DNA of 64,000 bases from [Erwinia] mediterraneensis (lineage in GTDB: Bacteria; Pseudomonadota; Gammaproteobacteria; Enterobacterales; Enterobacteriaceae): positions 2,990,325 to 3,054,324 of the forward strand of contig NZ_LR026978.1 of NCBI RefSeq assembly GCF_900604315.1, written 5' to 3'. Below, piece after piece: positions 57,139 to 64,000 of this stretch. Each line of letters opens with the position of its first letter. Position 1 is the first letter of the stretch. The notes below the pieces were generated by a model. The model worked only from the letters and a program-made list of their open reading frames with translations. It was not told the DNA's origin and searched no databases. A program made the position numbers and the translations under genes.

Positions 57139-57732
57139 ATGTTTGGCTATCGTTCTGCCGCGCCCAGGGTGCGATTAACCACTGACCGGCTGGTGGTGCG
57201 TTTGGTTCACGAACGTGATGCCTGGCGTCTGGCCGATTACTATGCGGAAAACCGGCTGTTTCTCAAGCCCTGGGAACCGGTGCGCGATGAGAGTCACTGT
57301 TATCCTTCGGGTTGGCAGGCGCGCCTGGGGCTGATCAACGATATGCACAAGCAGGGATCGGCCTTCTATTTTATCCTGCTGGATCCGGAAGAAACGGAAG
57401 TGCGCGGCGTAGCGAACTTCAGTAACGTGCTGCGCGGATCCTTCCATGCCTGCTATCTCGGTTATTCGCTGGGCGAGAAGTGGCAGGGGCAGGGGCTGAT
57501 GTACGAAGCGCTACAGAGCGCGATTCGCTATATTCAGCGTCAGCAGCATATTCATCGCATCATGGCGAACTATATGCCCCATAATCAGCGCAGCGGTAAT
57601 CTGCTGGCGCGCCTCGGCTTTGAAAAAGAGGGCTACGCCAAAGATTATCTGTTGATCGACGGACGCTGGCAGGATCATGTCCTGACTGCACTGACCTGGC
57701 GCGAATGGACGCCCGATCGCCGTGGACCTTAA
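57139..57732 (+). CDS. rimJ: Ribosomal protein S5-alanine N-acetyltransferase
   Basis: A 197-aa GNAT enzyme that acetylates the N-terminal Ala of ribosomal protein S5. [40 protein letters not shown] with the acetyl-CoA loop and [20 protein letters not shown] are the RimJ/RimL signatures. CAGGAG lies 6 nt before ATG 57139. In E. coli yceH follows; it is missing here. Confidence 0.94.
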   Translation: MFGYRSAAPRVRLTTDRLVVRLVHERDAWRLADYYAENRLFLKPWEPVRDESHCYPSGWQARLGLINDMHKQGSAFYFILLDPEETEVRGVANFSNVLRGSFHACYLGYSLGEKWQGQGLMYEALQSAIRYIQRQQHIHRIMANYMPHNQRSGNLLARLGFEKEGYAKDYLLIDGRWQDHVLTALTWREWTPDRRGP

Positions 57733-57798
57733 AGACACAAACATAACAAACAGAGCACGCTTAGCGCAGGCTCAGCTGCCAGAAAAAGGAGTCTGAAA

Positions 57799-58719
57799 AT
57801 GGTGTTACGAATTGGTGTGGTCGGGCTGGGCGGTATCGCGCAAAAAGCCTGGTTGCCGGTATTAAGCCAGGCGGAAAGCTGGCAACTGGTTGGGGCATTT
57901 TCACCGAATCAGCTTAAAGCGCAGCCGTTGTGTGACAGCTACCGGATGCCTTATTACGCCCGGCTGGAGGCGCTGGCGGCCGATTGTGATGCGGTATTTG
58001 TCCACAGCAGCACCGCCAGCCACTATGAAGTGGTGAAAGCGCTGCTGCTGGCAGATAAAGATGTCTGTGTCGATAAGCCGCTGGCAGCCACCCTGAGCCA
58101 GGCGGAAGAGCTGGTAGAGCTGGCAGAACGGCGCAAGCGTAGGCTGATGGTGGCTTTTAATCGCCGTTTTGCGCCACGTTACCAGCAGCTGAAGGCAGAG
58201 ATGGGCCATGCCGCCTCGCTACGGATAGATAAGCATCGCAGTAACAGCATCGGTCCGCAGGATACCCTCTTTACTCTGCTGGATGACTATCTCCACCTGG
58301 TGGATACCGCGCTCTGGCTGGGGGGCGGACAGGCGGACCTGCTGCAGGGGTTTATCGACAGCAATGAGCAGGGGGCGATGCGCTATGCTGAGCACTATTT
58401 TGCCGCCGGTAACACGCGCATTACCACCAGCATGCACCGCCGTGCCGGTAGCCAGCGTGAATCGGTGACGGCCGTGTGCGACGGATCGCTGATTCAGATT
58501 ACCGATATGCGTGACTGGCAGCAGGAGCGGCAGGGACAGGTGTTGATCGATCCGGTGCCCGCCTGGCAAAGTCTGCTGGTCCAGCGTGGCTTTGTTGGTG
58601 CCGCCCACCATTTTATCCAGTGCGTACAAAATCAGACGATGCCTGAAACCAGTGGCGAACAGGCGCTGCTGGCGCAGCGAATGGTCGAAAAACTGTGGCG
58701 TAAAGCGCAACAACACTAA
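57799..58719 (+). CDS. mviM: Gfo/Idh/MocA family oxidoreductase MviM
   Basis: A 306-aa NAD(P)-dependent oxidoreductase-fold protein: RIGVVGLGGIAQKAWLPVLS at the start, KDVCVDKPLAATLSQAEELV with the conserved CVDKP (E-K-P type) motif. The substrate is unknown; the gene always travels with murJ. AAAGGAG lies 9 nt before the ATG. Confidence 0.93.
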   Translation: MVLRIGVVGLGGIAQKAWLPVLSQAESWQLVGAFSPNQLKAQPLCDSYRMPYYARLEALAADCDAVFVHSSTASHYEVVKALLLADKDVCVDKPLAATLSQAEELVELAERRKRRLMVAFNRRFAPRYQQLKAEMGHAASLRIDKHRSNSIGPQDTLFTLLDDYLHLVDTALWLGGGQADLLQGFIDSNEQGAMRYAEHYFAAGNTRITTSMHRRAGSQRESVTAVCDGSLIQITDMRDWQQERQGQVLIDPVPAWQSLLVQRGFVGAAHHFIQCVQNQTMPETSGEQALLAQRMVEKLWRKAQQH

Positions 58720-58840
58720 CCTCTGATCACAATCGCTGCTGGTCATTTCCCGCTTTGTCAGTAGACTATCGCCGGGCATCAAAGGATGTCCGCGCTAAGT
58801 CACTCATTTTGCCGTTTCTTTTCAGGATGCGCCGCCACTT

Positions 58841-60379
58841 ATGAATTTGTTAAAATCGCTGGCAGCGGTCAGTTCGATGACCCTGTTTTCCCGCGTGCTG
58901 GGCTTTACCCGCGATGCCATCGTTGCGCGTGTATTTGGTGCCGGCATGGCGACCGATGCCTTTTTTGTCGCCTTCAAGCTGCCCAATCTGTTACGCCGCA
59001 TTTTTGCCGAGGGTGCCTTTTCGCAAGCCTTTGTGCCCATCCTGGCGGAATATAAAAGCAAGCAGGGGGAAGAGGCGACCCGACTGTTTGTTGCCTGGGT
59101 TTCCGGCCTGCTGACACTGGCGCTGGCCGTGGTTACGCTCGCGGGCATGTTCGCCGCGCCCTGGGTAATTCTGGTCACCGCGCCCGGTTTTGCCGACACC
59201 GCCGATAAATTCGCCTTAACCTCATCGCTGCTGCGTATCACCTTTCCCTATATTTTACTGATCTCGCTCGCCTCGCTGGCGGGCGCGATTTTGAATACCT
59301 GGAACCGCTTTTCAGTGCCCGCGTTTGCGCCAACGCTGCTGAATATCAGCATGATCGGATTTGCCCTGTTTGCGGCTCCCCATTTTGACCCACCGGTGCT
59401 GGCACTCGCCTGGGCCGTGGTGGCCGGTGGCGTACTGCAGCTGGGCTACCAGTTGCCGCACCTGAGAAAGATCGGCATGCTGGTGCTGCCGCGCCTCAAC
59501 CTGAAGGATGCGGGCGTCTGGCGCGTGATACGGCAGATGGGGCCGGCGATCCTCGGGGTATCGGTGAGCCAGATCTCCCTGATTATCAACACCATTTTCG
59601 CCTCCTTTCTGGTTTCCGGCTCGGTTTCCTGGATGTATTACGCCGATCGCCTGATGGAGTTCCCTTCTGGCGTGCTGGGCGTGGCGCTTGGCACCATCTT
59701 GCTGCCGTCGCTGTCGAAAAGTTTCGCCACCGGCAATCACGATGAATATTCGCGCCTGATGGACTGGGGCCTGCGCCTCTGTTTTCTGCTGGCGTTACCC
59801 AGTGCGGTGGCGCTGGGCATTCTTTCCGGCCCGCTGACCATCGCCCTGTTTCAGTATGGTAAGTTCAGCGCCTTCGATGCGCTGATGACCCAGCGCGCGC
59901 TGATTGCCTATTCTGTCGGTCTGCTGGGGCTGATTGTGGTAAAAGTGCTGGCGCCGGGCTTCTATTCCCGCCAGGACATCAAAACCCCGGTAAGAATCGC
60001 CATTGTCACCCTGATCATGACGCAACTGATGAACCTGGCCTTTATCGGCCCGCTGAAGCATGCCGGGCTGGCGCTGTCGATTGGCCTGGCCGCCTGTCTG
60101 AATGCCGCACTGCTTTACTGGCAGCTGCGTAAGCAGAAAATTTTTCAGCCACAGCCGGGCTGGTACGCCTTTATGCTGCGGCTGATCGTGGCGGTGGCGG
60201 TGATGGCGGGCACGCTCTGGGGACTGATGCAGGTGATGCCAGCCTGGGAAGAGGGCAATATGCTCTGGCGTCTGTTACGCCTGGCAGGGATCTGCGCGGC
60301 AGGCGGCGCGGCTTACTTTATGATGCTGGCGCTGATGGGTTTCCGTCTGAGCGACTTTGCGCGTCGTACCCACGCCTGA
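58841..60379 (+). CDS. murJ: Lipid II flippase MurJ
   Basis: A 512-aa, 14-helix MOP-superfamily flippase moving lipid II across the inner membrane for peptidoglycan synthesis. [53 protein letters not shown] and [20 protein letters not shown] are conserved, with the essential Arg residues present. Formerly mviN. A bidirectional terminator separates it from flgN. Confidence 0.95.
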   Translation: MNLLKSLAAVSSMTLFSRVLGFTRDAIVARVFGAGMATDAFFVAFKLPNLLRRIFAEGAFSQAFVPILAEYKSKQGEEATRLFVAWVSGLLTLALAVVTLAGMFAAPWVILVTAPGFADTADKFALTSSLLRITFPYILLISLASLAGAILNTWNRFSVPAFAPTLLNISMIGFALFAAPHFDPPVLALAWAVVAGGVLQLGYQLPHLRKIGMLVLPRLNLKDAGVWRVIRQMGPAILGVSVSQISLIINTIFASFLVSGSVSWMYYADRLMEFPSGVLGVALGTILLPSLSKSFATGNHDEYSRLMDWGLRLCFLLALPSAVALGILSGPLTIALFQYGKFSAFDALMTQRALIAYSVGLLGLIVVKVLAPGFYSRQDIKTPVRIAIVTLIMTQLMNLAFIGPLKHAGLALSIGLAACLNAALLYWQLRKQKIFQPQPGWYAFMLRLIVAVAVMAGTLWGLMQVMPAWEEGNMLWRLLRLAGICAAGGAAYFMMLALMGFRLSDFARRTHA

Positions 60380-60390
60380 GACAGAAAAAA

Positions 60391-60420
60391 ACCGCTGGTG
60401 TAGGCCAGCGGTTTTTTTTT
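60391..60420. terminator. Bidirectional terminator between murJ and flgN
   Basis: ACCGCTGG (60391-60398) and CCAGCGGT (60405-60412) pair around TGTAGG, with A's before and nine T's after, closing both convergent transcripts; the flgN stop codon overlaps the T run. Confidence 0.9.
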
Positions 60421-60850
60421 ATGCCTTGCGACTCAGGGTGGCGTTGCCTTTGCCCAGCCCGTCCGGGCCGTAAAATGCCTGGGTCTGGTGCGGTTTTAAC
60501 ACCCTGAGCGCCTCATCGGTATAATCGATTTGATGCTGCAACAGCATGCCATTATGCACGTTGGTGTCACGCAGACGCTGAGTCTGCAGCTGGATCGCCT
60601 CCCAGCGGCGTGTCATCTCGCTCTGACCACGATAAGGTGCCTGTACGCCGCAGCTCTTTTCGCTGGCACGACGCATTTCATCCAGATAGTTCAGCGTAGC
60701 GAGCAGCGCGCTCTTATCTTCGGTAATACGCTGCAGCAAATTACTGTTGATGTGGCCAGCAGAGAGTTGCTGTTGTTCTTCGTTCATCACTTCTGCCAGT
60801 GAGGAAAGCACGGCCTGCATCTTATCCAGTGTGGTCAGCAAATCAGTCAT
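60419..60850 (-). CDS. flgN: Flagellar export chaperone FlgN
   Basis: A 143-aa helical chaperone for the hook-filament junction proteins FlgK and FlgL. LLTTLDKMQAVLSSLAEVMN, EEQQQLSAGHINSNLLQRIT and LRDTNVHNGMLLQHQIDYTD match E. coli FlgN. It starts 5 bp after the flgM stop, in the flgMN operon. Confidence 0.94.
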   Translation of the reverse strand: MTDLLTTLDKMQAVLSSLAEVMNEEQQQLSAGHINSNLLQRITEDKSALLATLNYLDEMRRASEKSCGVQAPYRGQSEMTRRWEAIQLQTQRLRDTNVHNGMLLQHQIDYTDEALRVLKPHQTQAFYGPDGLGKGNATLSRKA

Positions 60851-60855
60851 GGGAG

Positions 60856-61158
60856 TTAATTACCCTGTAAATAATCTCTGGTATCGGCGATCAGCGCGTC
60901 AGCAATTTTGCCGGTATCCATTTTCAGCTCGCCGTTACGGATAGCGGTTTTCAGTTGCTCAACACGTGCCATATTAATGTCTTGCGCGCCGGGTTTCGTT
61001 AATTGCGCCTGGGCTTCACTCAGACGGACCTGAGCCCCGGTTTCACTGGTCGCGGGCGTAGCAGCCTGACGCACCTTCGTGGTGTTGTTGCTGTCGTTGT
61101 TTTCGCGGGTTTGAACCGTGCTAACCGGGTTTAAAGGTTGAGTTCTGTCGATGCTCAT
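60856..61158 (-). CDS. flgM: Anti-sigma-28 factor FlgM
   Basis: A 100-aa Flg[21 protein letters not shown] at the start and [20 protein letters not shown] with [15 protein letters not shown] at the end, the FliA-binding half. It holds FliA inactive until the hook is complete, then is exported. CAGGAG lies 9 nt before ATG 61158; the frame is open to 61218. A sigma-28 promoter lies upstream. Confidence 0.94.
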   Translation of the reverse strand: MSIDRTQPLNPVSTVQTRENNDSNNTTKVRQAATPATSETGAQVRLSEAQAQLTKPGAQDINMARVEQLKTAIRNGELKMDTGKIADALIADTRDYLQGN

Positions 61159-61229
61159 TCTTGGGCTCCTGTAAGCTGGGCGGATCGTGCCGCCTGCATC
61201 AGCGTAGAGTATGATCAATGTTGCTTACT

Positions 61230-61256
61230 CTATCGGCAAAGCAACAGGGTACTTTA
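61230..61256 (-). promoter_or_regulatory. Sigma-28 (FliA) promoter of flgMN
   Basis: On the minus strand TAAAGTAC, an 11-bp spacer and GCCGATAG match the FliA consensus (TAAAGTTT-N11-GCCGATAA) at 13 of 16 positions. It lies about 70 bp before flgM, giving class III transcription of flgMN. Confidence 0.88.
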
Positions 61257-61261
61257 GCGCT

Positions 61262-61921
61262 TTATAGCGTTATCAGAATATTCCCATCATCGTCCACCCG
61301 GCCGCTGACCACCTGGCCATTTCCCATACGCACACGTACCCACTGCGAGGCAGCGGCGTTATTCAGCGCCTGTCCTGCGCCGCTGGCGTTAAAGCCGTCG
61401 CCGCTGGCGATCACCACCACCTTTTGTCCCGCCTTCACGCGCCAGGGCTGACGCAGCATGGAGAGCGTCACAGGCTGTCCCGGCAGGATATCGCGCAGCA
61501 CCACTGCATCGTTGAGACCGTTGCTGTTGAACAGCGCGCGTGCCGGTAAGGTATCGAGGCGCCCGGACTGCAGACGAAAATCGCTGGCCGTCACGCTGCT
61601 GCCGCGCGTCAGCGCGTGGGTGGCAACCAGATAGTTGCCGGTGACCTGGACCTGCACCTGCAGATAGCGGCGGTTTTCGCCGCAGTTGGCCGCCACGCTC
61701 AGGTTGCCCCACAGGCGGCTGTTGCCCGGCAGGGTAAAACGAGGCGCTTCACAGGCGGGCCACTGCGCCTCAGGCGTGCGCACTACCACCTTCATGCCAG
61801 CGGCATGTTGCGGGTCGCGCACCTGAAAGAAACGGGTCAGTTGTGCCGTGAGATCGCTGGCGCGCACCGGCAGGGCAATCAGCACCAGCAGCATGCCCAA
61901 CAGCACTGAATATCCACGCAT
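61262..61921 (-). CDS. flgA: Flagellar P-ring chaperone FlgA
   Basis: A 219-aa periplasmic SAF-domain protein needed to assemble the P ring (FlgI). Signal peptide residues 1-21 (ending PVRA); [40 protein letters not shown] and [20 protein letters not shown] are conserved. GGAG lies 4-7 nt before the ATG. Divergent from flgB. Confidence 0.94.
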   Translation of the reverse strand: MRGYSVLLGMLLVLIALPVRASDLTAQLTRFFQVRDPQHAAGMKVVVRTPEAQWPACEAPRFTLPGNSRLWGNLSVAANCGENRRYLQVQVQVTGNYLVATHALTRGSSVTASDFRLQSGRLDTLPARALFNSNGLNDAVVLRDILPGQPVTLSMLRQPWRVKAGQKVVVIASGDGFNASGAGQALNNAAASQWVRVRMGNGQVVSGRVDDDGNILITL

Positions 61922-61975
61922 GTTGCATCTCCTTACTGACAGTGACGCTGATTCTACGCAGACACGCGTGAACTC

Positions 61976-61992
61976 AAGGCGAAAAATAACCG
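61976..61992 (+). promoter_or_regulatory. Possible FlhDC box upstream of flgB
   Basis: AAGGCGAAAAATAACCG resembles the FlhDC half-site (AATGGCAGAAATAGCG) and lies 84 bp before flgB and 55 bp before flgA, where class II control is expected. A second half-site is not clear. Confidence 0.4.
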
Positions 61993-62075
61993 ATCTTTTA
62001 GGCTTTATTCAGACGATGGCCCTTGCTTTTCACCCCGTAAGCTGTCAGCTCGAAATTCTCATTTGCGGAGGAAGC

Positions 62076-62489
62076 ATGCTCGACAAACTGGATGCGGCAA
62101 TGCGATTCGGTACTGAAGCCCTTAACCTGCGTGCACAACGTCAGGAGATTCTGGCGTCCAATATCGCTAACGCAGATACGCCGGGCTATCAGGCACGGGA
62201 TATTGACTTTGCCAGTGAGCTGAGTCGCGTGATGCAAAACGGACGTGCCGAAGGGCGCAGCATGGCGCTGAAGGTAACCTCGACACGCCACATCGAAGCG
62301 CAAAACAATTCCCAGCCGGCACTGGATCTGCTCTATCGCATTCCCGATCAGCCTTCGGCGGATGGCAACACCGTTGATATGGATCGTGAGCGTACGCAGT
62401 TCGCGGATAACAGCCTGAAATATCAAACCGATCTCACCCTCATCAGCAGCCAGATCAAAGGCATGATGAGCGTCTTGCAGGGGCAATAA
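62076..62489 (+). CDS. flgB: Flagellar basal-body rod protein FlgB
   Basis: A 137-aa proximal rod protein. [34 protein letters not shown] and the C-terminal [20 protein letters not shown] are the FlgB marks. GGAGG lies 5 nt before ATG 62076; the frame is open from 61848. First gene of the flgBCDE... operon. Confidence 0.95.
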   Translation: MLDKLDAAMRFGTEALNLRAQRQEILASNIANADTPGYQARDIDFASELSRVMQNGRAEGRSMALKVTSTRHIEAQNNSQPALDLLYRIPDQPSADGNTVDMDRERTQFADNSLKYQTDLTLISSQIKGMMSVLQGQ

Positions 62490-62491
62490 AG

Positions 62492-62896
62492 ATGGCATTG
62501 CTGAATATTTTTGACATTGCCGGTTCAGCCATGACCGCACAATCCCAGCGACTCAACGTCAGCGCCAGTAACCTGGCCAACGCCGACAGCGTCACCGGGC
62601 CGGACGGCCAGCCTTATGCGGCAAAACAGGTGGTGTTTCAGACCGATGCCGCCCCGGGCGCGGCGACCGGTGGTGTGCGCGTGGCGCAGGTGGTCGAGGA
62701 CCCCTCTCCCGCCAGACTGGTCTATGACCCGGGTAACCCGATGGCTGATGACAAGGGCTACGTCAAGATGCCCAACGTCGATGTGGTAGCCGAGACGGTG
62801 AACACCATGTCCGCTTCACGCAGCTATCAGGCCAACGTGGAAGTCCTGAATACCGTGAAATCAATGATGATGAAAACCCTGACCATGGGTCAATAA
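62492..62896 (+). CDS. flgC: Flagellar basal-body rod protein FlgC
   Basis: A 134-aa proximal rod protein; [20 protein letters not shown] with [16 protein letters not shown], and [20 protein letters not shown] at the end. It starts two bases after the flgB stop. Confidence 0.95.
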   Translation: MALLNIFDIAGSAMTAQSQRLNVSASNLANADSVTGPDGQPYAAKQVVFQTDAAPGAATGGVRVAQVVEDPSPARLVYDPGNPMADDKGYVKMPNVDVVAETVNTMSASRSYQANVEVLNTVKSMMMKTLTMGQ

Positions 62897-62908
62897 CGGA
62901 GAGTAACT

Positions 62909-63580
62909 ATGGGCATCGCGGTAGGCGTTAATGAGTCGTTGGATCCCAGCGTCCTCAGTTCCAGCAGCAGCCAGACAGCCAATAATGCGCAGGACTTACA
63001 GAACCAGTTTCTGACCCTGCTGGTGACGCAGTTGCAGAACCAGGATCCAACCAACCCGATGGATAACAGCCAGCTGACGACCCAGCTGGCGCAGATCAAC
63101 ACGCTGGGCGGTATTGAAAAACTCAACACCACGCTGGGTTCGATTTCCGGTCAGATTACCGCTGGCCAGTCGCTACAGAGCTCGACGCTGATTGGTCACG
63201 GCGTGATGGTGAAAGGAACCCAGGTGCTGGTCGGCAACGGCACCAGCACACCTTTTGGCGTGGAGTTGGGCAGCGCGTCCACCGCGACCACGGCCACCAT
63301 TAAAGACAGCAATGGCAGCGTGGTACGCACCATTGAAATCGGCGGGCTCTCCGCCGGGGTACATACCTTCTCCTGGGACGGCAAGCTGGCCGACGGCTCT
63401 GCGGCACCGGACGGGAAATACAGCGTCTCTGTCGCCGCCAGTAACGGCTCAGAGCAGCTGGTGGCGCAGCCACTGAACTATGCGTACGTCAGCGGCGTCA
63501 GCACCACCGACAAAGTGACGCGTCTTGATCTCGGCACCATGGGCACTGCGACCCTGGATGAAATTCGTCAGATTCTCTGA
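62909..63580 (+). CDS. flgD: Flagellar hook-capping protein FlgD
   Basis: A 223-aa hook scaffold. LQNQFLTLLVTQLQNQDPTN and PMDNSQLTTQLAQINTLGGI form the conserved N-terminal half; the rest is the FlgD Tudor-like and FNIII-like region with TFSWDGKLADGSAAPDGKYS. GGAGAG precedes the ATG. It starts 12 bp after flgC. Confidence 0.95.
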   Translation: MGIAVGVNESLDPSVLSSSSSQTANNAQDLQNQFLTLLVTQLQNQDPTNPMDNSQLTTQLAQINTLGGIEKLNTTLGSISGQITAGQSLQSSTLIGHGVMVKGTQVLVGNGTSTPFGVELGSASTATTATIKDSNGSVVRTIEIGGLSAGVHTFSWDGKLADGSAAPDGKYSVSVAASNGSEQLVAQPLNYAYVSGVSTTDKVTRLDLGTMGTATLDEIRQIL

Positions 63581-63605
63581 TTAACCTCTTAACAGGATAA
63601 AACAC

Positions 63606-64000
63606 ATGTCATTTTCCCAAGCGGTCAGCGGCCTGGGTGCTGCCTCCAGTAACCTCGACGTTATCGGCAACAACATCGCTAACTCCGCTACAGCAGGCTT
63701 TAAATCCAGTACCATCGCTTTCGCCGATATGTATGCCGGCTCTAAAGTGGGTCTCGGCACCAAAGTGGCTGCGGTGATCCAGAACTTTAACGATGGATCC
63801 ACCACCACCACCAGCCGCGGTCTTGACGTCGCGCTGAGCGGTAACGGCTTTTTCCGTATGGCTGATCAGAGCGGTGCGGTGTATTACTCACGTAACGGCC
63901 AGTTTACCCTGGATGCCGAACGTAACCTGGTGAATACCCAGGGCCTGAACGTGACCGGCTATCCGGCCAGCGGCACGCCGCCGACCATTCAGACCGGTGC
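63606..64000 (+). CDS. flgE: Flagellar hook protein FlgE, 5' part
   Basis: The first 131 codons of FlgE; the window ends inside the gene. MSFSQAVSGLGAASSNLDVI, GNNIANSATAGFKSSTIAFA and SRNGQFTLDAERNLVNTQGL are hook-protein marks. AACAGGA lies before ATG 63606, 25 bp after flgD. Confidence 0.94.
   Translation, partial: MSFSQAVSGLGAASSNLDVIGNNIANSATAGFKSSTIAFADMYAGSKVGLGTKVAAVIQNFNDGSTTTTSRGLDVALSGNGFFRMADQSGAVYYSRNGQFTLDAERNLVNTQGLNVTGYPASGTPPTIQTG

Overview
The window is chromosomal DNA of an enterobacterium, most likely of the Erwiniaceae (Pantoea/Erwinia-like). From about 36 kb onward gene content and order follow the Escherichia coli ymdB-clsC-opgC-opgGH ... lpxL-trhO-yceI-yceJ-solA-bssS-dinI-pyrC-yceB-grxB-rimJ-mviM-murJ-flgNMA-flgBCDE block, but without mdtG, mdtH and yceH and with local insertions. 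The genus is inferred from protein similarity remembered, not from a search.

Positions 1-25.4 kb are an accessory patchwork directly downstream of the 3' end of a tRNA-Leu(UAA) gene. It holds a glutathione peroxidase, an aldehyde dehydrogenase with a TetR regulator and a palindromic operator candidate, a DUF4142 periplasmic protein, an HxlR regulator beside a decayed flavohaemoglobin gene, a DUF488 protein, a UvrA2-type ABC excinuclease paralogue, an intact 1230-bp IS3-family element, an ABM monooxygenase divergent from a GlxA-type AraC regulator, a 6-phospho-beta-glucosidase stub, a cluster of short CGACCTGCATTT repeats, about 2.7 kb of broken cyclic-di-GMP genes, a formaldehyde-dehydrogenase-like enzyme, a decayed 1222-bp IS3-family element and an SDR. 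It ends with a TetR-controlled set: divergent tetR, an MFS exporter, two alpha/beta hydrolases and an SDR, with three operator-like motifs in the divergent promoter.

Positions 25.4-36.4 kb carry a small zinc-ribbon protein, a YmgB/AriR-like small regulator, an exported protein of unknown function, a SulP anion transporter, an AraC-DUF2000 pair and a MarR-controlled tripartite efflux operon (DHA2 pump, membrane fusion protein, outer-membrane lipoprotein). A 57-aa membrane protein and a glycosidase-like TIM barrel lacking the usual acid/base Glu follow.

Positions 37-64 kb are mostly core genome: macrodomain YmdB and cardiolipin synthase ClsC, osmoregulated periplasmic glucan synthesis (opgC, opgGH), lipid A acyltransferase lpxL, an Old Yellow Enzyme, tRNA hydroxylase trhO, yceI-yceJ, solA, biofilm regulator bssS, SOS gene dinI with a near-consensus LexA box, pyrC, yceB, grxB, rimJ, mviM, murJ, and the start of the flagellar flg cluster (flgNMA on the minus strand with a textbook sigma-28 promoter before flgM; flgBCD and a truncated flgE on the plus strand).

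I did not find a clearly new multi-gene system. The best leads are non-coding structures (operator array at 20.93-21.11 kb, repeats at 13.07-13.20 kb, hairpin plus palindrome at 29.53-29.58 kb), the IS end duplication at 11.16-11.21 kb, and several small or unassigned proteins.
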